A DNA stretch of 64,000 bases, from contig CBFIEF010000003.1 of NCBI GenBank assembly GCA_965661545.1, forward strand, positions 1 to 64,000, written 5' to 3'. Under the pieces are notes generated by a model. The model saw only the letters and a program-made list of their open reading frames with translations. It had not been told where the DNA came from and made no database searches. Below, piece after piece: positions 52,211-61,742 of this stretch. Every line of letters starts with the position of its first letter. Position 1 is the first letter of the stretch. The position numbers and the translations under genes are program-made. Origin of the DNA: UBA7985 sp965661545. Lineage in GTDB: Bacteria; Pseudomonadota; Alphaproteobacteria; UBA7985.

Positions 52211-52825
52211 TTAGTCGTCGTCGGACTCAGCCGCAGCTTCTTCAGCTGGTGCTTCGTCGTCGCCAGCGTCAGAGCGCTCAATCACAACGTCGCCGTCTTC
52301 GTTGTCGAAAGCACCGAATTCGAGATCGTTACCGAAATCGTCTTCTTCTTCCTCAACAACAAGGCCCATGGCCTCTTCTTCAGACTTAGCAACGTTGATC
52401 TGAACCATCAGATCCACTTCCGGGTGAAGCTTCACGCGGATTGGGTGAGCACCCAAAGTCTTGATTGCACGGTCGAGCAGCACCTGGCTGGACATGATCG
52501 TGAAACCAGCTTCGGAGATACCACCAGCGATATCGCGTGTGGTCACCGAGCCGTAAAGCTGACCGGTGTCGGATGCCTGACGGATCATTGGGATCGACAG
52601 ACCTTCCATACGGCCAGCAATATCTTCGGCTTCTTCGCGACGCTTCAGGTTGTCAGCTTCCAGCTGCGCGCGCTTGGCTTCAAAAGAAGCCTTGTTCGCA
52701 TCGGTTGCCCGCAGAGCAATGCCCTGTGGCAGCAGGAAGTTGCGCGCGTAACCGGGCTTAACGGTTACGACATCACCCATTTGGCCGAGCTTATCGACGC
52801 GTTGGAGAAGGATAACGTTCATCAT
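52211..52825 (-). CDS. rplI: Ribosomal protein bL9
   Basis: A 204-residue bL9. The N-terminal domain MNVILLQRVDKLGQMGDVVTVK and KPGYARNFLLPQG are diagnostic. The last 45 residues form a highly acidic tail (EEEEDDFGNDLEFG and beyond), a usual extension in alphaproteobacteria. It is the last gene of rpsF-rpsR-rplI, 22 bases after rpsR, and ends at the bidirectional terminator. Confidence 0.97.
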   Translation of the reverse strand: MMNVILLQRVDKLGQMGDVVTVKPGYARNFLLPQGIALRATDANKASFEAKRAQLEADNLKRREEAEDIAGRMEGLSIPMIRQASDTGQLYGSVTTRDIAGGISEAGFTIMSSQVLLDRAIKTLGAHPIRVKLHPEVDLMVQINVAKSEEEAMGLVVEEEEDDFGNDLEFGAFDNEDGDVVIERSDAGDDEAPAEEAAAESDDD

Positions 52826-52847
52826 TGTATTGTTTTCCTTTTCCGCT

Positions 52848-53075
52848 CTAGCCGATCACGTATGGCAGCAAAGCCATCGTGCGGGAGCGCTTGATGGCGC
52901 GGGAGAGTTCACGCTGCTTCTTCGCAGACACAGCCGTGATACGGCTGGGCACGATCTTGCCGCGCTCCGAGAGAAAGCGGCTGAGAAGCTTGGTGTCCTT
53001 GTAGTCGATCACTGGAGCGTTAGGGCCAGAGAACGGGCAGGACTTCTTGCGACGGGTAAAGGGACGTCGAGCCAT
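52848..53075 (-). CDS. rpsR: Ribosomal protein bS18
   Basis: A 75-residue bS18 with FTRRKKSCPFSGPN, IDYKDTKLLSRFLSERGKI and ITAVSAKKQRELSRAIKRSR. It lies between rpsF (23 bases upstream) and rplI. Confidence 0.97.
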   Translation of the reverse strand: MARRPFTRRKKSCPFSGPNAPVIDYKDTKLLSRFLSERGKIVPSRITAVSAKKQRELSRAIKRSRTMALLPYVIG

Positions 53076-53098
53076 AGTCTTTATCCTCTTCCTAACTC

Positions 53099-53542
53099 TT
53101 ATTCAGCATCGCGACGTTCGCGGCGTTCGCCACGATCGCCACCGCGGTCGCCGCCACGGTCACCGCCGCGCTCGCCACCACGATCACCACGGTCGCCACG
53201 ATCTGGACGATCGCCACGGGCCTTGGCACGCATTTGGATGGATGGACCTTCAGGCATTTCTTCGATGCGGAGAGTCAGCATGCGCAGAACGTCTTCGTTC
53301 AACGCCATGTTGCGCTCCATCTCAGCTTTGCCTTCGTTGTTCATGTCGATGTTCAGCAACACGTAGTGCGCTTTACGGTTCTTCTTCACGCGGTACGCGA
53401 GCGACTTCAGGCCCCAGTACTCGGAAGAGTGAACCGAACCGCCGAACTCAGTGACGATGGTGGTAATTTGCTCGGTGATCGCCTCGACCTGAGTCGGGGA
53501 TACATCCGGCCGCGCCATGTAGACGCATTCGTAAAAAGCCAT
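53099..53542 (-). CDS. rpsF: Ribosomal protein bS6 with Arg-Gly-Asp-rich tail
   Basis: bS6 binds bS18 on the platform of the 30S subunit. The core (residues 1-115) is normal: YECVYMARPDVSP, VHSSEYWGLKSLAYRV and KNRKAHYVLLNID. The C-terminal 30 residues are a repeat of RGD/GGDRG-type units (for example GERGGDRGGDRGGDRGER) encoded by tandemly similar DNA. It is first in the operon. The start ATG follows GAGGGAG. Confidence 0.96.
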   Translation of the reverse strand: MAFYECVYMARPDVSPTQVEAITEQITTIVTEFGGSVHSSEYWGLKSLAYRVKKNRKAHYVLLNIDMNNEGKAEMERNMALNEDVLRMLTLRIEEMPEGPSIQMRAKARGDRPDRGDRGDRGGERGGDRGGDRGGDRGERRERRDAE

Positions 53543-53806
53543 TCTTATATGACTCCCTCTGGATAATATGAACGCCCGAAAATCGGTACGCTCAATAGCC
53601 CGCTCGGTGGGTAAAGCTCTAGACCGGGCAAGGAGTAGTCGAGCAGCGTTCGTTTAGCCCTATCAAGGCTTAGAAACAACCGTTCGGACGCATGGCTCCC
53701 GTGATACCCAGCTAAACCCGCCGCGCCGGTTGTCAGGCTGGCCTCACCGGCGCATAAACCGCTGGAAATGTTGAGATCAGTCACGTTGTAAACGGAGCGT
53801 CGCGTC
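53543..53806. promoter_or_regulatory. Divergent intergenic region rpsF / fabD
   Basis: These 264 bases separate the ribosomal protein operon and the fatty-acid operon and should contain both promoters and the rpsF leader. An open frame crosses it on the minus strand, but it looks non-coding. I could not confirm an S6:S18 autoregulatory hairpin by eye. Confidence 0.5.
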
Positions 53807-54751
53807 ATGAGAGCTTTCGTGTTCCCCGGTCAGGGCAGCCAGAAAATTGGAATGGGCAAAGACCTTGCCGAGTCCTTTCCATCCGCCAAGGCGGTCTTCG
53901 ATGAAGTCAATGAAGCGCTGGGCGAGAATTTTTCTGCGCTGGTTTTTGATGGCTCGGACGATGATCTGAAGCTGACCGAAAACACGCAGCCGGCCCTGAT
54001 GGCCGTTTCTTTGGCCGCCGTTGCTGCGCTAGACGCTGAGTTCGGTATCACGCTGAAGGACCACGGCAGCTTTGTCGCTGGTCACTCACTGGGCGAATAT
54101 TCCGCTTTGGCCGCTGTTGGCGCGCTGTCGATTGCCGATACGGCCAAGCTGCTGCGGTTGCGCGGCAAGGCGATGCAGTCCGCTGTTCCGGTCGGCGAAG
54201 GCGCGATGGCCGCGGTGCTGGGTTTGAGCATGGAACAGGTCGAGGCCGTGCTGGCCCAAAGCGAGGCGAGCTTGGGCGTCGCAGAAGTCGCTAACGACAA
54301 TGCGAACGGCCAGGTGGTCATTTCTGGTTCAGCGGGCGCGATTGCAGCGGTCAGCGATGCTATGAAAGCTGCTGGCGCTAAGCGTGCTGTACCCCTGCCT
54401 GTTTCCGCGCCCTTCCACTGCTCGCTGATGCAACCTGCCGCTGAGGCCATGGCACAGGCGCTGGCCTCTGCCACAATTAGCGCTCCTGCGTTGCCCGTAG
54501 TCGCGAACGTGCTGGCGGCGAGCTACGTCGACCCAAGCCAGACCGCTGACCTGCTGGTCCGTCAGGTGACAGGCCGCGTTCGCTGGCGGGAGTCGGTGGA
54601 GTGGATGGCCGCTCAAGGTGTGACTGAGTTGGTCGAACTGGGCGCCGGCGCTGTGCTGGGCGGCTTGACCAAGCGCATCGTCTCCGATGTCACGGCACAG
54701 TCCATTGGCACAGCTGATGGCCTGAAAGCCTTTGCGGAATCGCTCGGCTAA
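53807..54751 (+). CDS. fabD: Malonyl-CoA:ACP transacylase
   Basis: Loads malonyl groups on ACP. It has 314 residues. FVFPGQGSQKIGMG is the family N-terminus, the nucleophilic Ser is in AGHSLGEYSAL, and the His of the dyad lies in APFHCSLM. It is first in the fabD-fabG-acpP-fabF-mltG run. After its stop a small CCCC/GGGG hairpin precedes fabG. Confidence 0.96.
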   Translation: MRAFVFPGQGSQKIGMGKDLAESFPSAKAVFDEVNEALGENFSALVFDGSDDDLKLTENTQPALMAVSLAAVAALDAEFGITLKDHGSFVAGHSLGEYSALAAVGALSIADTAKLLRLRGKAMQSAVPVGEGAMAAVLGLSMEQVEAVLAQSEASLGVAEVANDNANGQVVISGSAGAIAAVSDAMKAAGAKRAVPLPVSAPFHCSLMQPAAEAMAQALASATISAPALPVVANVLAASYVDPSQTADLLVRQVTGRVRWRESVEWMAAQGVTELVELGAGAVLGGLTKRIVSDVTAQSIGTADGLKAFAESLG

Positions 54752-54805
54752 GCCCAAAGTTACTGAAATTCTCCCCCGAGAGGGGTCCGCGAATAAGGAA
54801 AGTCT

Positions 54806-55543
54806 ATGTTTGACCTTACTGGAAAAGTTGCTCTCGTCACCGGTGCCTCTGGCGGCATTGGGCGTGCGACTGCGATTGCGCTGTCGCAGCAGGGAGCGAC
54901 GCTGATCCTGACGGGCCGTCGCGAAGCGGCGCTGCAGGAAACAGCCGCAGCATGTTCGACGCCTTGCCACATCTTTACCGCTGATTTGGGCGATCCGGAG
55001 AGCGAGGCAAAGATGCTGGCTGATGCCGAAGCGGCAGCGGGGCAGATCGATATTCTGGTGAACAACGCGGGCCTGACCAAAGACGGCTTGGCGATGCGGA
55101 TGAAGGACGATGACTTTTCCCAAGTAATCGACGTTAATCTCTCCGCCACGTTCCGCCTGTGTCGTGGCGCGATGAAAGGCATGATGAAACGCCGCTTTGG
55201 CCGGATCATCAACGTGGTCTCTGTTGTGGGCTTCATGGGCAATCCGGGACAGGCGAACTACGCTGCTTCCAAAGCCGGAATCGTGGGCATGACCAAATCC
55301 ATCGCACGCGAAGTTGGTTCCCGTGGGATTACCGCAAACTGCGTCGCGCCCGGTTTTGTTGAAACAGCCATGACCGCTGACCTGCCGGAAAAGGTCGTCG
55401 CTGACCAGATTGCGCACGTGCCATCTGGGCGCATGGGTAAGCCTGAAGAAATCGCTGCAGCCGTTGTTTATTTAGCCAGCGATGAAGCCGCTTACATGAG
55501 CGGAACGACCTTGCACGTGAACGGCGGGATGGCCATGCTATAG
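54806..55543 (+). CDS. fabG: 3-oxoacyl-ACP reductase
   Basis: NADPH-dependent SDR of 245 residues. It has the cofactor motif TGASGGIGRATA, NNAGLT, and the catalytic Ser in VVSVVG with Tyr-x3-Lys in YAASKAG. The C-terminal SGTTLHVNGGMAML is typical of FabG. A good ribosome site (AAGGAAA) precedes the ATG. It lies between fabD and acpP. Confidence 0.96.
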   Translation: MFDLTGKVALVTGASGGIGRATAIALSQQGATLILTGRREAALQETAAACSTPCHIFTADLGDPESEAKMLADAEAAAGQIDILVNNAGLTKDGLAMRMKDDDFSQVIDVNLSATFRLCRGAMKGMMKRRFGRIINVVSVVGFMGNPGQANYAASKAGIVGMTKSIAREVGSRGITANCVAPGFVETAMTADLPEKVVADQIAHVPSGRMGKPEEIAAAVVYLASDEAAYMSGTTLHVNGGMAML

Positions 55544-55649
55544 CCGTAGCGGTCAGCAGACCCTCGTTCTGTGGTTTCGACAAGCTCTGCGCTTGTGTTA
55601 AGGGACCGCATCCTATTCCATTTAACGAACAACCGTAGGACTGTTTACC

Positions 55650-55886
55650 ATGAGTGACGTTGCTGATCGCGTTAAGAAAATCGTTGTCGAGCGCTTGTCT
55701 GTCGAAGAAGACAAAGTTGTTGAGGGCGCAAGCTTTGTAGACGATCTGGGCGCGGATAGCCTTGATACCGTTGAGCTGGTTATGGCTTTCGAGGAAGAGT
55801 TCAACCTTGAAATTCCAGATGATGCAGCTGAAAAAATCGGCACCGTTGGTGATGCCGTTAAGCACATTTCTGAAGCTGTTGGCTAA
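55650..55886 (+). CDS. acpP: Acyl carrier protein
   Basis: A 78-residue acidic carrier. The phosphopantetheine Ser is in LGADSLDTVELVMAFEEEF. The 106-base leader after fabG suggests an extra promoter for this abundant protein. Confidence 0.98.
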   Translation: MSDVADRVKKIVVERLSVEEDKVVEGASFVDDLGADSLDTVELVMAFEEEFNLEIPDDAAEKIGTVGDAVKHISEAVG

Positions 55887-55913
55887 GCAACAGACTTGTT
55901 AAGATGATCAGAT

Positions 55914-55930
55914 TGGCGCCACGCGCGCCA
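55914..55930 (+). promoter_or_regulatory. Hairpin between acpP and fabF
   Basis: TGGCGC-CACGC-GCGCCA, a perfect six-base stem, lies 27 bases after the acpP stop with only a weak T content behind it. It may protect the acpP message end or attenuate transcription into fabF, giving the known excess of ACP over FabF (inference). Confidence 0.5.
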
Positions 55931-55957
55931 TTCTGCCTATACGTGTGAGGGTTGAGC

Positions 55958-57244
55958 ATGACCGGTTTACGCCGTGTTGTGGTCACCGGCGTTGGCATGG
56001 TTTCACCGCTGGGGGCCGGAGTAGATAACGTCTGGAAGCGTTTGCTGAACGCAGAAAGCGGTATTCATACAATCCAAGGCTTTGATGCCTCGCATCTGCC
56101 ATCAAACATTGGGGGCGAAGTTCCCATTGTGGGTGGCGTGCGGTCCGACGATCCCTTCGCGCTCGACACTGAAGCTGTCATGCCGGACAAGGAACGCCGC
56201 CGCGTTGACCCAATCACCATCTATGCCCTCGCCGCCGCAACAGAAGCGGTCGAGATGTCTGGATGGAAACCCACGGACGAAGCTGGACAAGAGCGCACCG
56301 GCGTGATGATCGGCTCTGGCATTGGTGGGATCGCGAGTTTTACCGATGCGGTGAAAACGGTGATGACCAAGGGCGCACGCCGCCTGTCACCCTTCGCCAT
56401 TCCTGCAATTCTGGTGAACCTGCCGTCGGGCCATATCTCCATGAAATACGGGTTCCGTGGACCCAATCACGCCAACTCAACCGCCTGCACCACCGGCACA
56501 CACGCCATCGGTGACAGCGCTCGGATGATTGCCTTGGGCGACGCCGAGGTCATGGTTGCTGGCGGAACAGAGCACGGCATCATCGAAATTGGCGTTGCAG
56601 GCTTCTGTGCTGCGCGCGCGCTTTCGACCAAATACAACGACGACCCCTCCAAGGCCTCCCGTCCCTGGGACAAGGGCCGTGACGGTTTTGTCATGGGGTC
56701 CGGCTCAGGTGTTTTGGTGCTCGAAGAACTCGAACACGCGAAAGCACGCGGCGCCAATATCCTTGGTGAAGTCAGCGGTTATGGCATGTCCGGCGACGCC
56801 CACCACATCACGGCCCCGCCAGAAGATGGTAACGGTGGCCGTCGTGCGATGGAAAATGCCCTCCGCTCGGGCGGCCTGAATGTCGAAGACATCGACTACG
56901 TCAACGCCCATGGCACTTCGACGCCCTTGGGTGATCTTGCTGAATTCCGCGCTGTTCGCACCCTGTTTGGTGAGCACCGCAAGTCCATGTCCATGTCATC
57001 GACCAAGTCGGCTGTTGGCCATGCTTTGGGCGCAGCAGGGGCGCTAGAGGCGATCTTCTGCCTGATGGCGATTCGGGATCAGGTGGCACCGCCAACGCTG
57101 AACCTGATGGAGCCAGAAGAGGATATTGATATGGATCTGGTACCCAACCAGCCTCGAGAACGCCAAATTCGTGCGACAGTATCGAACAGCTTTGGTTTCG
57201 GTGGCACCAACGGCTCTGTGATTTTCACCGCTTTCAAGGGCTGA
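55958..57244 (+). CDS. fabF: 3-oxoacyl-ACP synthase II
   Basis: Condensing enzyme of 428 residues that elongates acyl-ACP with malonyl-ACP. Active-site residues: Cys in ANSTACTTGTHAIGD, His in VNAHGTSTPLGD, Lys/His in STKSAVGHALGAAG. ATG 55958 is preferred to the TTG at 55952 because GAGG is seven bases upstream. It follows acpP. Confidence 0.97.
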   Translation: MTGLRRVVVTGVGMVSPLGAGVDNVWKRLLNAESGIHTIQGFDASHLPSNIGGEVPIVGGVRSDDPFALDTEAVMPDKERRRVDPITIYALAAATEAVEMSGWKPTDEAGQERTGVMIGSGIGGIASFTDAVKTVMTKGARRLSPFAIPAILVNLPSGHISMKYGFRGPNHANSTACTTGTHAIGDSARMIALGDAEVMVAGGTEHGIIEIGVAGFCAARALSTKYNDDPSKASRPWDKGRDGFVMGSGSGVLVLEELEHAKARGANILGEVSGYGMSGDAHHITAPPEDGNGGRRAMENALRSGGLNVEDIDYVNAHGTSTPLGDLAEFRAVRTLFGEHRKSMSMSSTKSAVGHALGAAGALEAIFCLMAIRDQVAPPTLNLMEPEEDIDMDLVPNQPRERQIRATVSNSFGFGGTNGSVIFTAFKG

Positions 57245-57308
57245 AGCACTTTTTCTAGCGGGTTCGGCCCCCGGATTGCTTAACACCCACAGGAGCGGAC
57301 ACTCTCGC

Positions 57309-58373
57309 GTGTTCAAATTCATTCTAAAAATTGGGGTGACCATGGGTACGATTTTGGCCGCTGCGGTTGCGACTGTCATGGGCTTGGGGGCGTACTGGAT
57401 GCAGCCGCCGGCCACAGCGACCATTGATGCGACATTTGTTGTGGAAACTGGCGCAGGCTTAAGCCAGGTCGCTACCGACCTCGAAGCGGCCAATCTGATC
57501 AACAGCGCAGAACAGATCACGGTTCTGGCGCGCCTGCGTGGCGACGCCTCGACGATCAAAGCGGGGGAGTTTGTTATTCCCGCCATGGCTGATCCGGCTG
57601 AAATTCTCGATATCCTGACCTTGGGTCGCGCAGTGAATCGCTTTGTGACGGTTCCCGAGGGCGTCACCGTCACAAATGTCATCGCTCGCCTGAATTCTGC
57701 GCCCGGGCTGACCGGAGAAGTTACCCGCATTCCCGCCGAAGGCACCTTGTTGCCCAACACCTATTCCTACGCACTAAACGATACGCGGCAGGAGGTGCTG
57801 AATCGGATGGAGGCGGCGATGATTGAGGCGCTGGATTCGGCATGGGTTGCGCGCGCCGGTGATGCGGCTGTGAGCAGCAAGCAAGACGCGCTGATCCTTG
57901 CCTCCATCGTGGAAAAAGAAACGGCGATCGCCTCAGAGCGGCCCTTGGTCGCCAGCGTGTATTCCAACCGCTTGCGTCAGGGCATGCGACTGCAAGCTGA
58001 CCCCACGCTGGTTTATTACTTGTCCAAGGGAACCGGGCGCTTAGGGCGGGGTTTGACGCGGTCTGAGCTGAATGACGGCAGCAACCCCTACAACACCTAT
58101 CGCAACGACGGCCTGCCGCCGGGTCCAATCGCTAACCCCGGCGTTGACGCCATCCAAGCCGCCCTCGCCCCAGCTGAAACGGATTTCATTTTCTTTGTCG
58201 CAGGCTGCGACGGCTCAACGGCCTTTACTGTGACCTATGCTGAACATCAGCAAAAGGTGCGGGAGTGGCGCGCTTGCGAGTTCCGACGGTTCATGCCCAA
58301 TCCACCGACGGTGCGCCCGGTTGAAAACCTACCAGCACACCGGCCCTTGGCGGATAGCGCCACCACACAATGA
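57309..58373 (+). CDS. mltG: Endolytic murein transglycosylase MltG (YceG-like)
   Basis: Inner-membrane lytic transglycosylase of 354 residues that cuts nascent glycan strands. It has an N-terminal membrane span (GTILAAAVATVMGLGAYWM), a LysM-like region, and the catalytic Glu in LASIVEKETAI followed by VYSNRLRQGMRLQADPTL. The likely start is GTG 57309 with AGGAG upstream; GTG 57336 and ATG 57342 are alternatives. It is the usual neighbour of fabF. Confidence 0.92.
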   Translation: MFKFILKIGVTMGTILAAAVATVMGLGAYWMQPPATATIDATFVVETGAGLSQVATDLEAANLINSAEQITVLARLRGDASTIKAGEFVIPAMADPAEILDILTLGRAVNRFVTVPEGVTVTNVIARLNSAPGLTGEVTRIPAEGTLLPNTYSYALNDTRQEVLNRMEAAMIEALDSAWVARAGDAAVSSKQDALILASIVEKETAIASERPLVASVYSNRLRQGMRLQADPTLVYYLSKGTGRLGRGLTRSELNDGSNPYNTYRNDGLPPGPIANPGVDAIQAALAPAETDFIFFVAGCDGSTAFTVTYAEHQQKVREWRACEFRRFMPNPPTVRPVENLPAHRPLADSATTQ

Positions 58374-58490
58374 TGGCTTAGCGTTGTTTTACTGGTGTCA
58401 TTTTGCCCTTTGTCGCCTTTTAGAAGGACTGGCACAGGTCAACTCTATTGCACGACTGATCGCGTTCAGATTGGGAATCGAAACAGCCAA

Positions 58491-59270
58491 TCAGTCAATA
58501 GGCGGCAGTTTTGGCTTGCGCTTGAGGCTGTTCAAGCGGGTAGCGATGAAGCTTGGAACAACACTTGCGATCCCCAGCGGCCAAGTGATTTGCCATGGAA
58601 AAGCAACCCGCACCTTACCCGCTTCCATCCCGCGAACCATGATATCCACGGCACGATCGGTTTTCATCAGAAACGGCATTTTGAATCGGTTGGCATCGGT
58701 CATGGCACTTTGGACGAAACCCGGGCAGATGGTCGTCACTTCCACGCCAAAGGGCTTAAGCCGACCGTGCAGCGCCTCACCCCAATGCTTCACATAGGCT
58801 TTGGTCGCGGCATAGGATGGAGACTGGGTTACTGCAACAAATCCCGCGATAGACGCCATCAGTGCGATCTGACCTCTACCGCGCGAAGCCATGCGGTTGA
58901 TGATTGGCATCACGGTATTGGAAACACCAATGACGTTAATCATCGACAACTCATGGGTCTGTTCAGCGCGTTCCATCAGGTATTTGCCCGTTCCATACCC
59001 AATACCTGCGTTCGCGATCAGCAGGTCAATCGGGTACTCTCGGTCAAAATCTGTCAGCATACGGTCCATGGCTTCCCGGTCAGAAACGTCGACCAGCGCC
59101 GGAATCGCCGTTGCGCCCTTGGCCTCACAATCCGCTAGCACTCCTTTGAGCCGCTCTTCATTACGGCCCGTGAGCAACATCGTGCGGCCTGGCGCGGCAT
59201 AGGCCAAGGCCAGCCCCTTGCCTAAGCCGCTGGATGCGCCGGTGATGACAATGACGGACGGGTTTTTCAT
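58491..59270 (-). CDS. Short-chain dehydrogenase/reductase
   Basis: A 259-residue SDR. The cofactor motif is VITGASSGLGKGLALAY, NAGIGYG follows, and the catalytic Tyr-Lys pair is in SYAATKAYVK. Similar to the DltE/YqjQ-like group of NAD(P)-dependent oxidoreductases, with substrate unknown. ATG 59270 has a GGA site; the longer open frame upstream is not coding. It is divergent from yicC (77-base gap). Confidence 0.87.
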   Translation of the reverse strand: MKNPSVIVITGASSGLGKGLALAYAAPGRTMLLTGRNEERLKGVLADCEAKGATAIPALVDVSDREAMDRMLTDFDREYPIDLLIANAGIGYGTGKYLMERAEQTHELSMINVIGVSNTVMPIINRMASRGRGQIALMASIAGFVAVTQSPSYAATKAYVKHWGEALHGRLKPFGVEVTTICPGFVQSAMTDANRFKMPFLMKTDRAVDIMVRGMEAGKVRVAFPWQITWPLGIASVVPSFIATRLNSLKRKPKLPPID

Positions 59271-59347
59271 GGCTATGTTCCTAGGTAACGGCTGGCTTTG
59301 ATGGGTAAGCCCTACCCTTTGCTGGTCAGCAGGAGTATAGACGCGAC

Positions 59348-60241
59348 ATGACGGCAGACCTCCCACCATTGCAATCCATGACCGGCTTTGCCGCCGTTGA
59401 TGGCAGCCACGGTGAAGCGACCTGGAGCTGGTCGCTGAAATCCGTAAACGGAAAATCGCTCGACGTGCGTTGGCGGATGCCCAGTCGCATGGATAGCCTT
59501 GAACCAGCACTGAAAAAAATGCTGCAAAGCCAGCTTTCGCGCGGTTCGGTGTCAGCCAATCTGCAGCTGGATCTTCCGGGAACTCGCAGCGAGATCCAGG
59601 TGAACCACGACGCGCTGGACCGGCTCGCGCGGGTGGTGCGTCGGCGGGATGGACGAGAGCCGGATTCCGCTGCCTTGCTGTCCCTCCCAGGGGTTCTGGA
59701 AACCCGCAGCACATCGCTCAATGAAGACGAGCAAAGCGCGCTTAATGAGGCGGTTTTGGCGTCCTTCACCAACGCAGCCCAATCCCTGCAGCGCGCTCGC
59801 TTGTCCGAAGGCGCACAACTGTTTGCGATCCTGTCCGGACTGGTGGATCAGATCGAAGGCTTTACCAACAACGCCGAGCCGCTGGCTGATGCCGTGACCA
59901 TTGCGATGGCCGAACGTCTGGCCACGCTGGCCGCTGACTTAGCGAGCAAAGCCGGCACGGTGATCCCCGAGGATCGCCTGGCCCAAGAAGCGGCAATGCT
60001 GGCGACCAAAGCCAATGTTCGTGAAGAACTCGACCGCCTGCGTGCGCACATCCTCAGCGCACGGACATTGCTGAGCTCTGGCCAGCCCGCCGGTCGCAAA
60101 CTCGATTTCCTCGCGCAGGAATTCATGCGTGAAGCCAACACCCTGTGCTCCAAAGCTGGCTCAATGGAGCTCACCAACATCGGTTTGGCGCTCAAATCAG
60201 CGGTTGATCAATTCAAGGAGCAGGTGGCCAATGTCGAATAA
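59348..60241 (+). CDS. yicC: YicC-family endoribonuclease / stress protein
   Basis: A 297-residue YicC protein, a family linked to RNA cleavage and stationary-phase survival. Landmarks are SMTGFAAVDG at the N-terminus, SVNGKSLDVRWRMP, and at the C-terminus GRKLDFLAQEFMREANTLCSK. It overlaps gmk by eleven bases, a conserved yicC-gmk pairing. Confidence 0.93.
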   Translation: MTADLPPLQSMTGFAAVDGSHGEATWSWSLKSVNGKSLDVRWRMPSRMDSLEPALKKMLQSQLSRGSVSANLQLDLPGTRSEIQVNHDALDRLARVVRRRDGREPDSAALLSLPGVLETRSTSLNEDEQSALNEAVLASFTNAAQSLQRARLSEGAQLFAILSGLVDQIEGFTNNAEPLADAVTIAMAERLATLAADLASKAGTVIPEDRLAQEAAMLATKANVREELDRLRAHILSARTLLSSGQPAGRKLDFLAQEFMREANTLCSKAGSMELTNIGLALKSAVDQFKEQVANVE

Positions 60242-60881
60242 TACGCTTTCTCGCCGTGGGTTGATGCTGGTGCTTTCATCCCCCTCGGGCGCCGGCAAAA
60301 CCACCATTTCCCGAGCGCTGCTCGAAGGCGACGACAACCTCGACTTGTCGGTTTCCGCGACCACCCGTCCCCCGCGCGAAGGGGAGCAAGACGGTGTGCA
60401 TTACCATTTCATCAGCGAACCGCGGTTTCAGGAATTGGTCGACAACGATGGGTTGCTGGAATGGGCGACGGTGTTCAAGAACTCCTACGGCACCCCACGC
60501 GCGACCATCGAAGGCGCGCTAGCCGCCGGTCAGGACGTGCTGTTTGATATTGATTGGCAAGGCACGCAGCAGCTGCGCCAAAAAATGCCTCAAGACCTCG
60601 TCAGCGTTTTTGTGCTGCCGCCCTCCTTGGCTGCGCTGGAATCCCGACTCAAGTCGCGGCAGGCAATGACGGGTGAAACCGATGATCAAGTCGCGTATCG
60701 GCTGTCAAAGGCACCCGGTGAGGTATCACATTGGGCTGAATACGACTTCATCATCGTAAACAGCAATATTCAGGAAAGCGTCGAACAAGTTCGCGCGATT
60801 CTTGCCGCAGAACGGCTGCGCCGGGAGCGGTGGCAGGGGCTGGATCAGATTGTGTCCGACATCCGCTCAATCGAGGGCTGA
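60231..60881 (+). CDS. gmk: Guanylate kinase
   Basis: Phosphorylates GMP to GDP. It has 216 residues with LSSPSGAGKTTISRAL (P-loop), SATTRPPREGEQDGVHYHF and LFDIDWQGTQQL. ATG 60231 follows AAGGAG inside yicC. Its 3' end overlaps the convergent rsmA by 15 bases. Confidence 0.96.
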   Translation: MSNNTLSRRGLMLVLSSPSGAGKTTISRALLEGDDNLDLSVSATTRPPREGEQDGVHYHFISEPRFQELVDNDGLLEWATVFKNSYGTPRATIEGALAAGQDVLFDIDWQGTQQLRQKMPQDLVSVFVLPPSLAALESRLKSRQAMTGETDDQVAYRLSKAPGEVSHWAEYDFIIVNSNIQESVEQVRAILAAERLRRERWQGLDQIVSDIRSIEG

Positions 60882-61730
60882 CAACAGCGCCTCAGCAATT
60901 TTCCGAAAATCCTCTGGCGCGCGTTCTTCGGCGCGCGCGGTGGGCGGAATTTCCAATTCTTCGAGAAAAGCCTCGGCCTGAGGCACGAGTGACTTAAGCG
61001 ACTGGCGCAGCATTTTGCGGCGCTGGCCAAAGGCGGCTGCGGTCACGCGTTCAATCTGCGAAAACAGGGCAAACGGTCCGGGAATATCGGATCGGGGATC
61101 CAGGCGGACAATGGCAGAGGTGACTTTGGGCGGTGGGGTAAAGGCCTGCGCAGGCACGTCGAACTGACGCTCCGCCGATGCCACGGTGAGCGATGTTAGC
61201 ACTGCCAAGCGGCCATAGGCCTTATCGCCGGGCTGAGCCACAATCCGGTCCACCACTTCGCGCTGAAACATCAGGCTCAGCGACCGATACGCCCCGGCTT
61301 CGCGCCACAAATCGCGCAACCAGCCAACCAGCAAGGGGGTCGCAACGTTGTAAGGCAGGTTGGCAATAATCGCCCGCGGCGCGCTTACCTCGGTCAGCAA
61401 ATCCAGCTCGAGCGCATCTTGAAACGCAACCCGAAAGCCCTTGGCCTGACCTTCTTCAGTCTGTGCTAGCTGGTCCAGAATAGGGGCGGTGCGGGTGTCT
61501 TTCTCGATCGCAAGAAGGGACTGCGCACCAGTTTGCAGCAGCGCACGTGTCAGGCCGCCAGGACCGGGGCCAACCTCAATCAGATGACAGCCGTCCAGCG
61601 GCTCAGCCGACCGGGCAATCCGTGCGGTCAGGTTCAAATCGAGCAAGAAGTTCTGACCCAGTGCTTTTGTGGGCGAGAGATTGTTGGTCTCAAGCACAGT
61701 GCGCAGCGGTGGCAGGTCGTTGATTTTCAC
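60867..61730 (-). CDS. rsmA: 16S rRNA (adenine1518/1519-N6) dimethyltransferase RsmA (KsgA)
   Basis: Dimethylates A1518 and A1519 of 16S rRNA. It has 287 residues: KALGQNFLLDLNLTARI, SAM motif LIEVGPGPGGLTRALL, and the catalytic ANLPYNVATPLL. It starts with GTG 61730, twelve bases after the surA stop. pdxA, which often stands between surA and rsmA, is missing here. Confidence 0.96.
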   Translation of the reverse strand: MKINDLPPLRTVLETNNLSPTKALGQNFLLDLNLTARIARSAEPLDGCHLIEVGPGPGGLTRALLQTGAQSLLAIEKDTRTAPILDQLAQTEEGQAKGFRVAFQDALELDLLTEVSAPRAIIANLPYNVATPLLVGWLRDLWREAGAYRSLSLMFQREVVDRIVAQPGDKAYGRLAVLTSLTVASAERQFDVPAQAFTPPPKVTSAIVRLDPRSDIPGPFALFSQIERVTAAAFGQRRKMLRQSLKSLVPQAEAFLEELEIPPTARAEERAPEDFRKIAEALLSALD

Positions 61731-61742
61731 GTCAGCGGCTAC

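Noticed and set aside
53545..53808. Minus-strand open frame between rpsF and fabD
   Set aside because: It fills a region expected to hold two promoters, lacks a ribosome site and has no recognisable sequence features.
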